From NCBI GenBank assembly GCA_947359465.1, contig OX375877.1, forward strand, positions 22,765,235 through 22,829,234: a stretch of 64,000 nucleotides of DNA, written 5' to 3'. The stretch comes from Metellina segmentata. Its lineage: Eukaryota; Arthropoda; Arachnida; Araneae; Tetragnathidae. Position numbers and translations under genes: made by a program. Shown here piece by piece: positions 22,444-33,555 of the stretch (within the stretch, counting starts at the first letter, position 1; each line of letters starts with the position of its first letter). The notes beneath the pieces were generated by a model that was given only the letters and a program-made list of their open reading frames with translations, was not told where the DNA came from and did no database searches.

Positions 22444-24002
22444 ATATTGAGCCGAAAATATTGTTTTACGTCTGTTTGATTTTACTGCAGTTTTCAAAAA
22501 GCTTGCAGAATAATTGCAATTACTTGGAGTTGTGAGAACACTGAATATAATTCTGTACTTGGGGTGATTACATTATCGCAACTATAAGAGAAAAATATCT
22601 GTTAAACATTTTGTGGCAATAATAACTTCTAAGGTTGACTTAACTTAAGTCCGCTACTTGGAAAAGATTTCGGCACGGGATGGTAAATTTAATTTATTGA
22701 CGACATTAGTGTTGAGTACGAGGTTCAAGATACCGACATATAGTTTCCAAGTTACCACCCCCCAGAAAAGATTAAAAAAAAAAAAAAACTTCAGTTTGTT
22801 TCAGATTTCTTTCCCCAATTTTGTATTAGATAAGGTTTTTTGTGTAAGGTTTTCTGACATGTCAAGAAAAATACTAGTCACTTTCGCTGAGATTTATTAC
22901 TAATAAAGAAATCTTACATGATTCTGACAATGAAAAAAATTTCATTGAGTTGTAATTTTGTAGTAAAATTTAAGTCGTAAGCTTTTAAGACTCTCTCTAG
23001 TAAAATCTAAGCCTTTTGATACTATTTTTGTTTAAGTACTTGATATTTTGACATGTTTGTAAAATAATCTCAACCCCTTGGGTACATTTAACGATTGAGA
23101 CTCGTCATGCACTTGTTTTGCCTAAGTTACGGATGACGAGTCTAATTTGTCATTCAAACTAGGACAAAATTCAACATGTACATTCTTGTTCATGGCAAGA
23201 ATGATTGGTGTTACGATACTCTCCATGATTCAAATTATTCAATCGTTCTCTACAAAAATACACTTTATTTAATCTGACTCTCTACATAGAAATATTGACA
23301 TGGCTGCGTTATCAGACATTCTTTTTTGGACTAAACGCGGCAACGAATACTGTTGCCATTCTAATATAACAGTATAGAAAATATAACAGTAACTCGTGTG
23401 AAAACGTTATTCCGAAAATATAACAGTAATCAGTGCACTGTCGATAATCCGACCTACTTTTAACATCTGGTATCAGCTGTAAGAGGACGTTTCTTCCAGT
23501 GTTTCAGTGAATCTTGTTTGTGATACACTGCCCCAAAATGAAAAAAAAAATTGTTTTTGATTGTTTAATAACGTTCAATAAAATATTGAGTTGAAAAATT
23601 GTTCAAAAGTTTTTTTCTCCTCTTTGGGTCTGTCCTTAGGTACAACACCCCCTGTCTCTAGATATGGAGGGGGTGTCGTATCAAAGAACAGTGAAAGAGA
23701 TAACAATTTTTTTAATTTTTAATTTTCATAAAAACGTAATAGCCACCACTAAAATAAGAAATAGATAGCAAAATAACTCTAGTTCAACATGAGTAACAGC
23801 AAACTCCTCTAACTTTGAAAGAAAAAATTTGAGTGATTATAAAAAAAATATTTTGATCTTCCAATTTTACACGAATGGTAAAATATGTATTTAAAATCAC
23901 ATTAAGCTACGAAAAAAATTCCATATTCACTGTAATATTTTAACATATGTTTTAAATGTAAAATTTAAAAAAGTCTAGGTCCCAAAATTGAGTACTATGT
24001 AC
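22444..24002. other. AT-rich spacer with small hairpins
   Basis: No gene was recognised. Inverted repeats are present at 23097-23144 (AGACTCGTCAT and its complement) and 23643-23670 (ACACCCCCT and AGGGGGTGT). The motif ATATAACAGTA recurs three times near 23366-23426. An 81-codon frame at 22658 is unassigned. Confidence 0.5.
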
Positions 24003-25413
24003 TAAGGATGCGACATCGACCATAAAACATCGATGTTCAAAATTAAAACATCGATGTTGATAATACATAGCGGCAAAACCATCGATGTTTTTAAACGTCA
24101 ATGGTTTTAATCATCAGTGTATTTAAACTCCCCTCCCCCCCATTTCTTAAAGCTGGTTTAGTAACCTAAAACATTAATGTTCGCCAGGGAAGGGGGGGGG
24201 TGAGGTTTAATTTGTCATTTGCCGTGTTTATTAATTTATAACTAAGATTTTTTTTAAGTGTCCGAACAAAGACAAAAAATTTTATTAGAACAATAACCAA
24301 ATCTTTTATTTTTAAATTGTATAGAATAAAAGAAAGTAATTTTTACAACAATTTGACATAGGTACTACTAACTATAAGTATAATTAGGTAGGTACATAAC
24401 AATAATTATTGTTAGTTATTATTAATTATTTATCAACATATGGGGGGGGGGGACATAACAAACATATTTTTTATTTACTGCAAAAGATATTGGGGCCTAT
24501 AAATATTATATGCTCTATTATGTGTGTGTTATGTCTCCACCTTAAGCCGACTTCTTTTTTCATTAACTATCGCACTTGTTAGGGAAAAAAACTCTTTCTG
24601 ATGGGACGGATGTCGCCAGCACTAACAAATATTTAGTTGCACGGTTATTTTTCTTAATTTTTACTATGGTGCTTTTTTTATTGAAAAATAAAACATCGAA
24701 AACGTAAAACAATCAACAATGCTGAAACAGAGATGTTAAACAAACATCGGCTCCAATAAAACGATGGTAAATACATCGATATTTTTTTATAAAACATCGA
24801 TGTATTTACCGATCGAGTAACGATAACTAAGACTTTTTTAACTGTCAAAATAAAGTAAAAAAATTAATAAGAATTACTAAATCGATTATTTTCAAATTGA
24901 ATATAATATACACGAAAATAATATTGATAACAAATTGACATAGGTCCTACTAACTATAAGTATAATGAGGTAGGTACATAACAATAATTATTGTTAGTTA
25001 TTAGGAAAACACAACAAACTTATTTTTTATAACTGTATATAAAAAATATTGGGGCCTTTAATCATTATATATATGCCTCAATATTTGCTATTTACAGTTT
25101 GTAAAAAAAGAAGTTTGTTAACTTTCTAAACCTTAAACCGACTTCTTTTTTTTTATTAACTATCCCACCAGTTAGGGAAAAACTCTTTCCGGACAGATGT
25201 CGCCATCACAGATAAATATTTAGTTGCACGGTTATTTTTCTTAATTTTTACTATGGTGCTTTTTTTATTCAAAAATAAAACATCTCAACGTAAAAACACC
25301 GACAATGCTAAAACATCGATGTTAAACAAACATCGGCTCCAATAAATCGATGGTAAATACATCAATGTTTTTTCATAAAACATCGATGTTTTGAAAACAT
25401 CGACATCGATGCC
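24003..25413. mobile_element. Foldback-type element with ACATCGATGT palindromes
   Basis: The left end AAGGATGCGACATCGACC mirrors the right end (minus strand AGGGATTTGGCATCGATGTC). AACATCGATGTT palindromes cluster at both ends and in the middle. The interior consists of two diverged units of about 600 bp (about 24205-24800 and 24801-25413). They share TATTTAGTTGCACGGTTATT, TATGGTGCTTTTTTTATT and TAACAATAATTATTGTTAGT. No transposase was found. The AGGGATG-like terminus suggests hAT, but no clean 8-bp duplication is visible, so the class is left open. Confidence 0.7.
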
Positions 25414-26669
25414 AAATCCCTACTTTTCAGACCCTTCACCCACGGCCACTTTGGTCTAAAAGTTTGTTCAATTTACTGATTATGAAAATTATGCTACTTG
25501 GTCTACCCCACAAGTTGAAAAACCGGATAAGTGCACCGGGCATTAGACTTTTTTTTGTAAACGATATTTTCCCCCCATCTATTTTTTCATTTAAATTTAT
25601 GTATTTTATTTTGTATTTTCGAAATTGGCATCATAGAACTTTCTAAAAGTTTCTTGTATTCAATACTAAAACATCAAACGACGTGTTTACTATTTTAATA
25701 AACATTGATTAATATTTATTTATAAATTTATTTCCACCTTAGTTATGCTTTGCTATGATTTTCTTCTCTCCAATAAACTTTTGAATTCTCTAGCCTATTA
25801 AATGATTTCTATGCGACATTTATTCGTGCATGCCACCCTGTAGACACTCTAGTTTTCAATACACTCGTACAGCGCTGTATGGAATAACAGGGCGACCACG
25901 CTCACACGCTGAGCGACCTTCAGCGTCGCACAATGTTTGAGCAACAGTTGAAATATTTTAATTGCGAAAGATAACAAAACAATGTGTGGGATTATCTGAC
26001 CTTGAGCCAGTGTCCAAATGTGCCTGAAAAAAGCGTGGTACCAGCAAAGGTCGTCGCGATGGAAATTACTCGGAGCAAAGGAAGGAGGGTCCAACTTTCC
26101 TTGTAAGTCTGGAGAAAGAATTGATCATATCAGCATGTTAACTCTCTGAGAAATGACACCGAACAATGGAAACTAACTGTTCTGCTTGTAAATTGCTAAA
26201 CTGGAGTGAAATAAAAAAAGTGTTTAAAAAGTATAGAAAAAATATTATGCAAATGTTATAACTTTTAATTCTCATTCGGAGAAAGAAAGACTGTCTCAAG
26301 AAATAAATAACAATTTTTCTTGTGTTATTTAAAGTGTTCCAAGTTATTCGCGTTTTAAAAAGTTTAGTCTGCTGAAAAACAGACTAATTTACCGACTAAT
26401 TTGAGAAGGACAAAACTAGTTTTTCTCCCACTTAAATGCATACCAGTTGTGCACTATTACAACAAAACCTGTTAAACCTAAAACTTTCCGTGAGCCAATT
26501 TAATGAACTTCAGTATTTCCAATGGGCGCTAATGAAAAACGTCTAAAAAATAAAATTGAAGTAACATAATTTAAAAAAGCAGATGAGTCAGTGTGAAATT
26601 GTGCCGTGAACAGCATTCCGACAGAAATGCAAAACATATAAGCCTTTACGCGCTTGCAACAGACATGAT
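25414..26669. other. Spacer; first 90 bp repeated near 51.4 kb
   Basis: Positions 25420-25505 (CAGACCCTTCACCC, ACTTTGGTCTAAAAGT) recur at 51386-51465 next to a related foldback element. Either the element extends further than its palindromes show, or a larger segment was duplicated. No gene was recognised in the remainder. Confidence 0.5.
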
Positions 26670-26743
26670 TTTTACAACATTCCATGGAATATAATCCAGA
26701 CTTGGTAATATAAACATTCCATGGAATGTTGTAAAAAGTACTG
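26670..26743. repeat. Short inverted repeat with CCATGG cores
   Basis: TTTTTACAACATTCCATGGA at the left faces its inverse at the right, where ACATTCCATGGAATGT is itself a palindrome. The two arms are about 22 bp, separated by about 25 bp. It may be a remnant of a small MITE. Confidence 0.55.
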
Positions 26744-27000
26744 TCCTTAATTAAGCTGATAATTTGAGAGTAAAATTAAGATTATAAAAATTTTTTCACA
26801 TGCATGCAGTCTTTAATTTTTGCACCTTTGCAAGTCTGGGCGCTGCTTTGATCATAATGCCTTCCCTCAAAGTGTACAGAAAGTTTTGAAACGCCCTGTC
26901 TGTATTTATCAGTATTATAGTATATAATATTCTACCCTTCATTCTACTACTGAGAGAGCAACACGAATGATAACTGTAAGTAAGTAGCTGAATTTATATC
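26744..27000. other. Spacer
   Basis: AT-rich sequence; nothing was recognised. Confidence 0.4.
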
Positions 27001-27105
27001 GCATTAGGAGCAACATAACGGTTTACTGACGGCGGTACGGGATCAATCTCGAAGAAAAAGAACCAAAGACAAAACTTCGTAATTTTGAATAACCGAGTCA
27101 CGTAT
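27001..27105 (-). repeat. Diverged family-1 SINE fragment
   Basis: Matches the SINE 3' part in minus orientation with many changes: GAGCAACATAACGG, then ACGGGATCAATCTCG, then CTTCGTAATTTTGAA. This is an old copy without a head. Confidence 0.65.
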
Positions 27106-27267
27106 AAGGAATATAACGTATTGAGGAAAACTATTACACTTGAAATATATCGGTATTACATAAAACAATGATTATTTCATTTCGAGCATTTAGAAAAAAG
27201 AACAGCTCTACGACGAACGCCTTGTTAAGGAGCTAGGTTCGTTTAAGTAAAGTGCCACACGTTGGCG

Positions 27268-28319
27268 CGGCAGCGGTATTGATTGACCAACTCCGGCCCC
27301 CCAGAAGGTTTTATCCGGCCCGCGGATAGAATTTCGAGAATTTCTCTTAAATTGTGAATTTCCGTGCAATCTGAATACTCTGATGTACTGTATTACACGA
27401 AAGTAAGGTGGCTTAGTGCAGGATCTGTTTTCGAGCGAGTTTGGCAGCTGAAAGACGACATTGTGTCGTTCTTCCATGAGAAACAGTGTTCTGCGGAGTG
27501 CGAAATGTTAGAAGATACAGAATGGCTTTCGGACTTTGCATTTTTGACATATCTTCTTTGTCATATGAGCAACTTGAATGTCAAGATGCAAGGGGAAAAT
27601 CAATTTATCGACGATATCTGGGCCCATCTCAAAGCTTTTAAACTTAATCTGTTTGCTGGGCAGCTAGCTAAGAACGACCTGTCTCATTTCTCGAGGTTAA
27701 ATTCAATACCCTCAGTAAATGAAGAGAAACTTAAGAATTATGAAGATGGCTTGAACAAACTGCATTTTTAGTTCGAACGCAGATTTCAAGATTTCAGTGC
27801 CATTCAAACAGAATTGGATATTTTTACCATGCCTTTCAACGTAAATTGTGAAGCAGTGAGGTCAGATTTGCAGCCTGAATTAATTGAGTTGTAATCTAAC
27901 AATCATCTCATGCAGTTGTTTCTAAATATGCCAAAGTTAGAGTTTTACAAATCATTATCGAAGGTAAATTTCCCAAATTTAATATCTCACGCCCAGAAAA
28001 TCAGTGCTATGTTTGCTTCATCTTAAATATGTGAACAAGTGTTTTCAACTATGAACCTTAGAAAGAATTATTTCAGAAGTAGACTGACAGATGAGCATTT
28101 AGCCTCGTTAGTTAGAATCAGTACATCTCACTTCGAACCTCAATATAAGGAACTTTTAAAAATGAAATCGAAATTTCATTTATCTCATTAACATATTTAA
28201 ATTGTAATACTTGTATATTGTTTTTAAAATTTTAGAAATATTTATCTTGGCCCGCCAAACTTTTTTTTTCGATTTTTGGCCCGCGACCGAAAAAGTTTGC
28301 CCATCCCTGGGTTATGGAT
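27268..28319 (+). mobile_element. hAT element remnant, 5'-truncated
   Basis: The right terminus AAAGTTTGCCCATCCCTG ends at 28319, the inverse of a CAGGGATGGGCAAACTTT hAT end. Its subterminal GGCCCGCC/GGCCCGCG blocks recur at the left near 27330. No matching left terminus or 8-bp duplication was found, so the element appears truncated or rearranged at the left. It encloses the broken transposase 27364-28191. Confidence 0.75.
27364..28191 (+). pseudogene. Broken hAT transposase, C-terminal part
   Basis: A single frame of 275 codons with internal stops at 27769, 27892 and 28024. The start YTKVRWLSAGSVFERVWQLK is the conserved block after the catalytic region in hAT proteins of the GTF2IRD2/ZBED-like type. 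The end ICEQVFSTMNLRKNYFRSRL followed by TDEHLASLVRIS is the hAT dimerisation motif. The N-terminal zinc finger and first catalytic residues are missing. The frame is otherwise undisturbed, so decay was by point changes. Such proteins cut and rejoin hAT ends; this one cannot. Confidence 0.88.
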
Positions 28320-29483
28320 ATTCTTAAACACAGACCCAAGTTTATAGTAAAGCGGGAAAATATAAAAATGTGTTCTATCTCTTGGTCTAAATGCTTCGGA
28401 GTCAAATCCTGTACATAAGAGTTGGGTCATGGACATGTGGAATACTGAAGTATCCTTCGATTTGGAAACTCTTGTTCTCTGCGGATGATTCCGTGAAGTG
28501 GGTGGTGAACCGTAATACCCTCGTTCCTATAACATTTCACGAGCAATGACTCTGATGACATGAGGTGACTTGACTTTCTTTTGATGTTGACTTTTATTGT
28601 GTGGTCTTTGCCGTTAGCTGAATACACAATAGCAAGTTTTGCCCAGAAGTTAAGCATGAGATTACCACAAAAAGGTTTTTGTTTCATTTCCCTGCGTATA
28701 GGCTCATGCATATGTAATACATTGTCGAAAAATGTGGTTTATCTCTCTGCGGTCCTTTTTGTACTGCGACGATAGTAAAAATTGATGTTTGAAATCGTTT
28801 TGCTAGTTTGATAGATGTCTTGGAATGATTTCCATGTAAAATCTACCATAGCTATTACAGTGAGAGGTAGCTACTTTATTTACATAAAGAATGTACAGAT
28901 AAGCTACAATTTTCCTCATTATTTATGTTTTCCATTGTATTTTACTAGAAAACTTTTTTTTAAATTGTTAATTTAAATAAAATATTCTAAGTATAAAATT
29001 TGAGTGATGATGGAACATATTTCCTCATTTATACCAAATGAACTAGAACTACGTAATATTTTATGGAACAAACGGTGATTTTTTGTCTACATTTTATACT
29101 CTTGTAGTGTAAATGTGTAACGAAAACCTCAAATACTTCCCTTTAGGCCTCTCAATTTATATTCATTATTCGAGTTCCCAGGAACAAACATTAATTAAAT
29201 GCTCTCTCAGGAGACTGTGAACCAGGTACTTGTGAATTTGATGATCCTACGCCTTTCACGCGTTCTTCTTGCCGTTTTAGATATATTTCCCCCCTATCTG
29301 GCCTAAACCTCGACTTGGCTGGATCGTATTTTTACTATCTCAGGGTTCACTATTCATAATCAAGCTCAAGTTATTAAATAAAATCTCGATAGATCGGCTT
29401 TTTATTCACGATCATACGACCCACGCCTACTTTGTTGTAATATGACGTAAAAGTTTTATCTGCATGTTTGGTTAATTTTAGGC
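28320..29483. other. Spacer
   Basis: A 94-codon minus frame (28427-28711) and a few shorter frames have no recognisable domain. The rest is AT-rich. No RNA gene or repeat was recognised. Confidence 0.45.
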
Positions 29484-30060
29484 ACAGTGTACCAAAACAA
29501 TCACACAAAACACCCCTTCAAAAACATCATTGCATAGTTCAAAGAAAAAGTGCTTCATCGTTCTATTTAGTAATGGGTAGACCCTCATTTTGCTTGTATT
29601 ACAGCTGTAACATGTCGAGGCATACTTTCTATAAGTTCTCTGTAAGTCTGGGAAGGAATAACTCGCCATGCTTCTTGCAAGGCTTTGAAAAGATATTGTT
29701 GTAAAGATCGGCGTGCCTGGCGGTGTCGTACGCGTCGCTCCAGTTTGTCCCACAAGGGCTCGATCGGATTGAGATCGGGGCTCTGAACAGGCCAGTCAAA
29801 CACATTCACCTCATTTTCAGGAAACCAGTCTAGCACACGTTTTGCGGTATGACATGGAGCTCGATCCTGTTGGAAGAAACAACCCTCATCGCCGTAGTAT
29901 TGCCACAGTGTAGGCAAGGTCGTATTATCCAGAACGTAGAGGTACACGTCAGCGTTCATGATACCAAGTACAAAAAGCAATGGTCCGAGTCCTAACCAGG
30001 AAAAACAACCCCACACTAAGATGGATCCTCCTTCGAATTTTTGCAGTGTCCAAATATTTT
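29484..30060 (-). mobile_element. Tc1-like element, truncated
   Basis: The left boundary CAGTGTACCAAAACAATCAC is a plausible Tc1 terminus. The transposase reads from about 30055 leftwards on the minus strand. At 30043 the plus strand reads CAGTGTCCAAATATTTTTGT, also a Tc1-type terminal sequence, which may be the edge of another copy. The N-terminal DNA-binding half is missing. Confidence 0.7.
29585..30055 (-). pseudogene. Tc1 transposase, C-terminal half (DD34E)
   Basis: The frame 30016-29585 reads MWGCFSWLGLGPLLFV and then NADVYLYVLDNTTLPTLWQY. The second catalytic Asp is in QQDRAPCH and the catalytic Glu in SPDLNPIE, with exactly 34 residues between them. The tail ESMPRHVTAVIQAK is standard for the family. 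Upstream the same protein continues as KFEGGSILVWG to about 30055. The first Asp and the paired helix-turn-helix domains are lost. The stop after IQAK is early: the expected GGSTHY-like ending is read on after a TGA. The enzyme would have acted in the nucleus on TA-flanked ends. Confidence 0.88.
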
Positions 30061-30323
30061 TGTCTACATATTGTATTATCCTACCTTAGCTAAAATAACT
30101 GAAACTAGCAGACCTGAACTTAACATCTACGCTAAACTTTCTTAATTGCATACATCTGTTGATGGCTAAGTGTCATGATTCCCATTTCATATCTTTATTT
30201 AAATCCATTTATAATAAAATAAATCCATTTATTTTGCATCCATTTTCATACCTCTCGATGAAACAAAATTAGTCAGAAATATAACAGCATTTCGTGTCCT
30301 CGTGTATTATTATTTCCAATTAA
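30061..30323. other. Spacer with Helitron 3'-end fragment
   Basis: At 30111 the plus strand reads ACTAGCAGACC followed by GCTAAACTTTCTTAATTG. This matches the 3' end of the Helitron at 33556 (ACTAGCAGATC and GCTAAACTTTTTAATTG). It is a short orphan fragment. Confidence 0.55.
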
Positions 30324-31323
30324 GGCCCGGTGCACACATCCGGTTTTTCAACATGCGACGCCACTGCGGCATCGAAGCCAAACTATGCACATATAACCGT
30401 GAAATGACGCACGAACTCATTTCGTGCCATTTGCGATAAATATTCTATCGAAGAAAACGTGTTTATTTCGCTTACTTGGTGTAAAAAAATTATATTTTGA
30501 AACAAAATAGACGTTACTGGATACAACCATTTATTAATTATTATTTATATTCCATTTGTTTATGAAAGCAAGGTACTTCAGAACGTGCGGTCGGAGATAC
30601 ATTAGATCAAATGGAGCACACATGCCTCTGGCACCGCTGCGGCGACGCACGTCCAACTTGCGCGCAATTTGTACCGTAGTTCCCCACGGTGCCGCACATT
30701 CTCCGTTCTGAAGTACCTTGTTTTCATAAACAAATGGAACATAAATAATAATTAATAAATGGTTTATATCCGTAGTAGTAATAGTAATAGTAGTAATTTT
30801 AGTTAACGTCGGACTAGAGCAACACAACGGGCTTTTGACGACGGTCCGGGATCAGTCCCTTAAGGGAAAGATCCGAGGACAATACCTCGTAATTTTGAAC
30901 CACGGTCAGATGACGAAGCAACACCTGAGCTGGCACCCCACTCTCCAAAGTTCCACACCAACCCAACGTAATGACTTTCGGCCACGACAGATTTGAGGTG
31001 CACCAGTCGCCTCTACACCATACGCTTACAAACATCCATGCCCGGACCCGGATTCGAACCAGGAACGTTCCGCTCTAGAGGTTAACGTTAACCTTAACCA
31101 CTATACCGGTTGGTCGGCATTTATATCCAGTAATGTCTATTTTGTTTCAAAATATACTTTTTTTACACCAAGTAAGCGAAATAAACACGTTTTCTTCGAC
31201 ATAATATTTGTCGCAAATGGCGTGAAATGAGTTCGTGCGTCATTTCACGGTTATGTGTGCATAGTCGGGCTTCGATGCCGCAGTGGCGCCGCACGTTCAA
31301 AAACCGGATGTGTGCACCGGACC
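30324..31323. mobile_element. Harbinger-like MITE, copy 2, inverted-dimer form
   Basis: Ends GGCCCGGTGCACACATCC and (minus strand) GGTCCGGTGCACACATCC are flanked by TAA at 30321-30323 and 31324-31326. Unlike copy 1, the left arm (30324 to about 30580) is repeated in inverse at the right (about 30700-31323, apart from the SINE), so most of the element folds back. The centre carries GC-rich stems. A SINE is inserted in the right arm. No transposase was found. Confidence 0.85.
30772..31119 (-). repeat. Full-length family-1 SINE inside the Harbinger-like MITE
   Basis: Minus orientation: the head GCCGACCAACCGG (read at 31119-31107) includes a B box near 31052, the body is complete, and the tail is a short GTA/ATAGTA microsatellite. 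The duplication TTTATATCC flanks it at 30763-30771 and 31120-31128. The other arm of the MITE shows the empty site (GGATACAACC region), which confirms the insertion point. Confidence 0.92.
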
Positions 31324-31326
31324 TAA

Positions 31327-32296
31327 ATGTATGCTAAAAAATACACACCTGAGTCATGTAACCCCAATTAGTTCCAGAACGATCAATTCAATTTCATTCC
31401 ATTCCCCTGTTCTGAATTTTTTGAATTATATAAACCTATTTTCGTGTTTGCTCACATGGTCTCTCCTGTGATGGATTCCATCTTATACATTTCATATTGT
31501 CTTCTGTCAATTTCATTCATGATGAATTTTTTCGGGTGGTTTTACTAATATTATGCAGTTTCATATCTCAAATCAAGCATATTTAAAAGAAACGGCACAA
31601 CATTGTTGTAAGACAACTGTAGAGGTCGATTTTGTAATGTCTATAAATGATATTGGCTTTTGATTATCAACAAATTTGTATTCACGAATTGTATACAAAG
31701 CTAGCAGAATTGTACGGCGTTGCTCGTGTTGAATAATATACACAGAGTACTATATACTAACTTATATCAATAGTATACTAACTTATGTCAATAGCAGCAG
31801 AGACATAAGTTAGTCAACAGATGTTAATACTGACTGCCATCTGTCGATTTGAGTAGTAACAACAGTTATTAAGCATTAGACAAGTCATTATTGTGATGGA
31901 AACTACAAGAGAAAGTAAATAAGAGACGAAAGCATCAAACGAAGATTTGTGGTATTAAATGGTGATTGGCTGTTCTTTACTTGCAAAGGAAACATATTTC
32001 AAAGAGGAAAAACCCACATAATTCTATTATAGATGTTGTGGTTAACCACTTTTCCTCCACATTTGCGGCGCGAAGACCAAAAAAGTTAAAGCTTCTCTAA
32101 TAGCATTTTCAACCATGCAAAACTAATACCAGCCGTGTCTTCCAAGTATAATGAGCAGGTTTGACCAACCTAAAGCACACCTGTTGCATGCGGCGAGGTG
32201 CATTAGTTTTTGAGGTCCACCAAGTTAGTCTAACTTTGGGTAACTAGACGTACGGGAAAGTCCGGAAGAAGTATACGTTTCCCGGAATTATAAATT
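31327..32296. other. Spacer with Helitron-like fragment
   Basis: At 31695 GCTAGCAGAATTGTACGGCG followed by TTGCTCGTG is the inverse of a Helitron 3' end of the CCCGAGCAAAGCCGGG type. The rest is unassigned and without long frames. Confidence 0.45.
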
Positions 32297-32834
32297 ACTA
32301 GGGTGCCCGCCCACTGCTCGCTAATGCTCGCCAACCCCCGGAGGATTGCTTTGTAATCCTCATTGGTTCGCATCAATGAAGACATGTGTCCTAGCAGAAG
32401 GGTTTGTTTACAAAATATGATATTCCAAAAAAATATTTTACATTTATAAATTTGTTGTATTACAGAAAAGTTATACAGTACTTCTGGAATCAGAACTCGA
32501 ACAATTTGGAATTCAAATGAAAACTTCGAGCAAATTTTGACTCAAAATGGGAGTGCCGCTTTGAAAATCGAATACCCAGCATGTTGTTTGTGTGTACATT
32601 TATTTCCCCAACACTTGAGTCACCCATACACAATTTCATTGAGTTTGCTGTCGAAAGTTGTAGTGCAAGCTTCTTGTTGAACTATAATTGTTGGCTCTGA
32701 AAATGGCCGATAACGATATAAATTTAATTAAGTCGCGAGGCCTCGTGGTAAATAAACAATTGTACAGTGTTGTCAAAACGCGACAACAAATAACGTCATT
32801 TTTGCGTGCAAAGTAAGAGAATTATATATATAGA
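32297..32834 (-). mobile_element. Non-autonomous Helitron, shorter relative of the tandem pair
   Basis: Same termini as 5289-6592 on the minus strand: the 5' end is the TCTATATATATAATTC type at 32834, and the 3' hairpin (GGGCGGGCACCC) with CTAGT is at 32297. It has internal deletions (538 against 652 bp), including the part holding the CGCTGCGCG stem. No coding frame is present. Confidence 0.85.
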
Positions 32835-33040
32835 TCCAGATTCTCAGAGAAATCATCAATTCAGTTCACTGTTTTGCTTGTAGCACTTGGTGTACGTAAA
32901 ATGTGTTAGTGGTTAACGGGAATTCGCGAAATTGTGTGTGTCGAGTCGGTTATTTTAAAAGTATTTTTTTATTTGTAACGCTATTACTTCTTATTTGTAA
33001 GAATGAATTTTACCGTTTAAATGCAGAAGTTTTTTATTAA

Positions 33041-33212
33041 CCTTTTCACTACGACTGTAGATACAACAAGCGCGTTTCTTTCGCGATTCTTATAACTTTC
33101 AAGGTACAACTGATGTATTAGCCGTTGTCTGAATTTTTTCTTGACGCAATCATGGTATAACTGCTGTACCGGCCGTAGTCTCTTTAGACTACGGCCAGTA
33201 CAATACGACCAG
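33041..33212. mobile_element. PiggyBac-like MITE, copy 1 (right end uncertain)
   Basis: TTAA at 33037-33040 is followed by CCTTTTCACTACG, close to the CCTTTTGAC end of the copies at 57107 and 58397. The interior repeats CAAGGTACAACTG and CCGGCCGTAGTC. A TTAA at 33213-33216 may be the other target duplication, but the right terminus is degraded. Confidence 0.5.
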
Positions 33213-33216
33213 TTAA

Positions 33217-33555
33217 TACATCAATTGGGTTCCGAACTTCCATTTTAGGTTTGGTAACATCAAAAGTCACGAAAAATTATAATACATAGGAATAAAATAA
33301 AATTCAGAGAATTTTAGTCTAAGAACTATGTAACAAATCACATCTACCTTAATAGATATTAAAAGTATAAAATTTTAAATATATAACTCAGAACTAAACA
33401 GTTTTCATTTAAAACTTACTCGGTATCTTGGTACAATCAAGCATAGAGTTATTAAATCTATCCATTTATTGATTTCACTATCACTATAGTAGAAAAATTG
33501 TTGTGATGAATATTTTATCCACCGATGCTTATATACACCGCCATTTATAATATAG
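33217..33555. other. Spacer
   Basis: AT-rich sequence; nothing was recognised. Confidence 0.4.
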
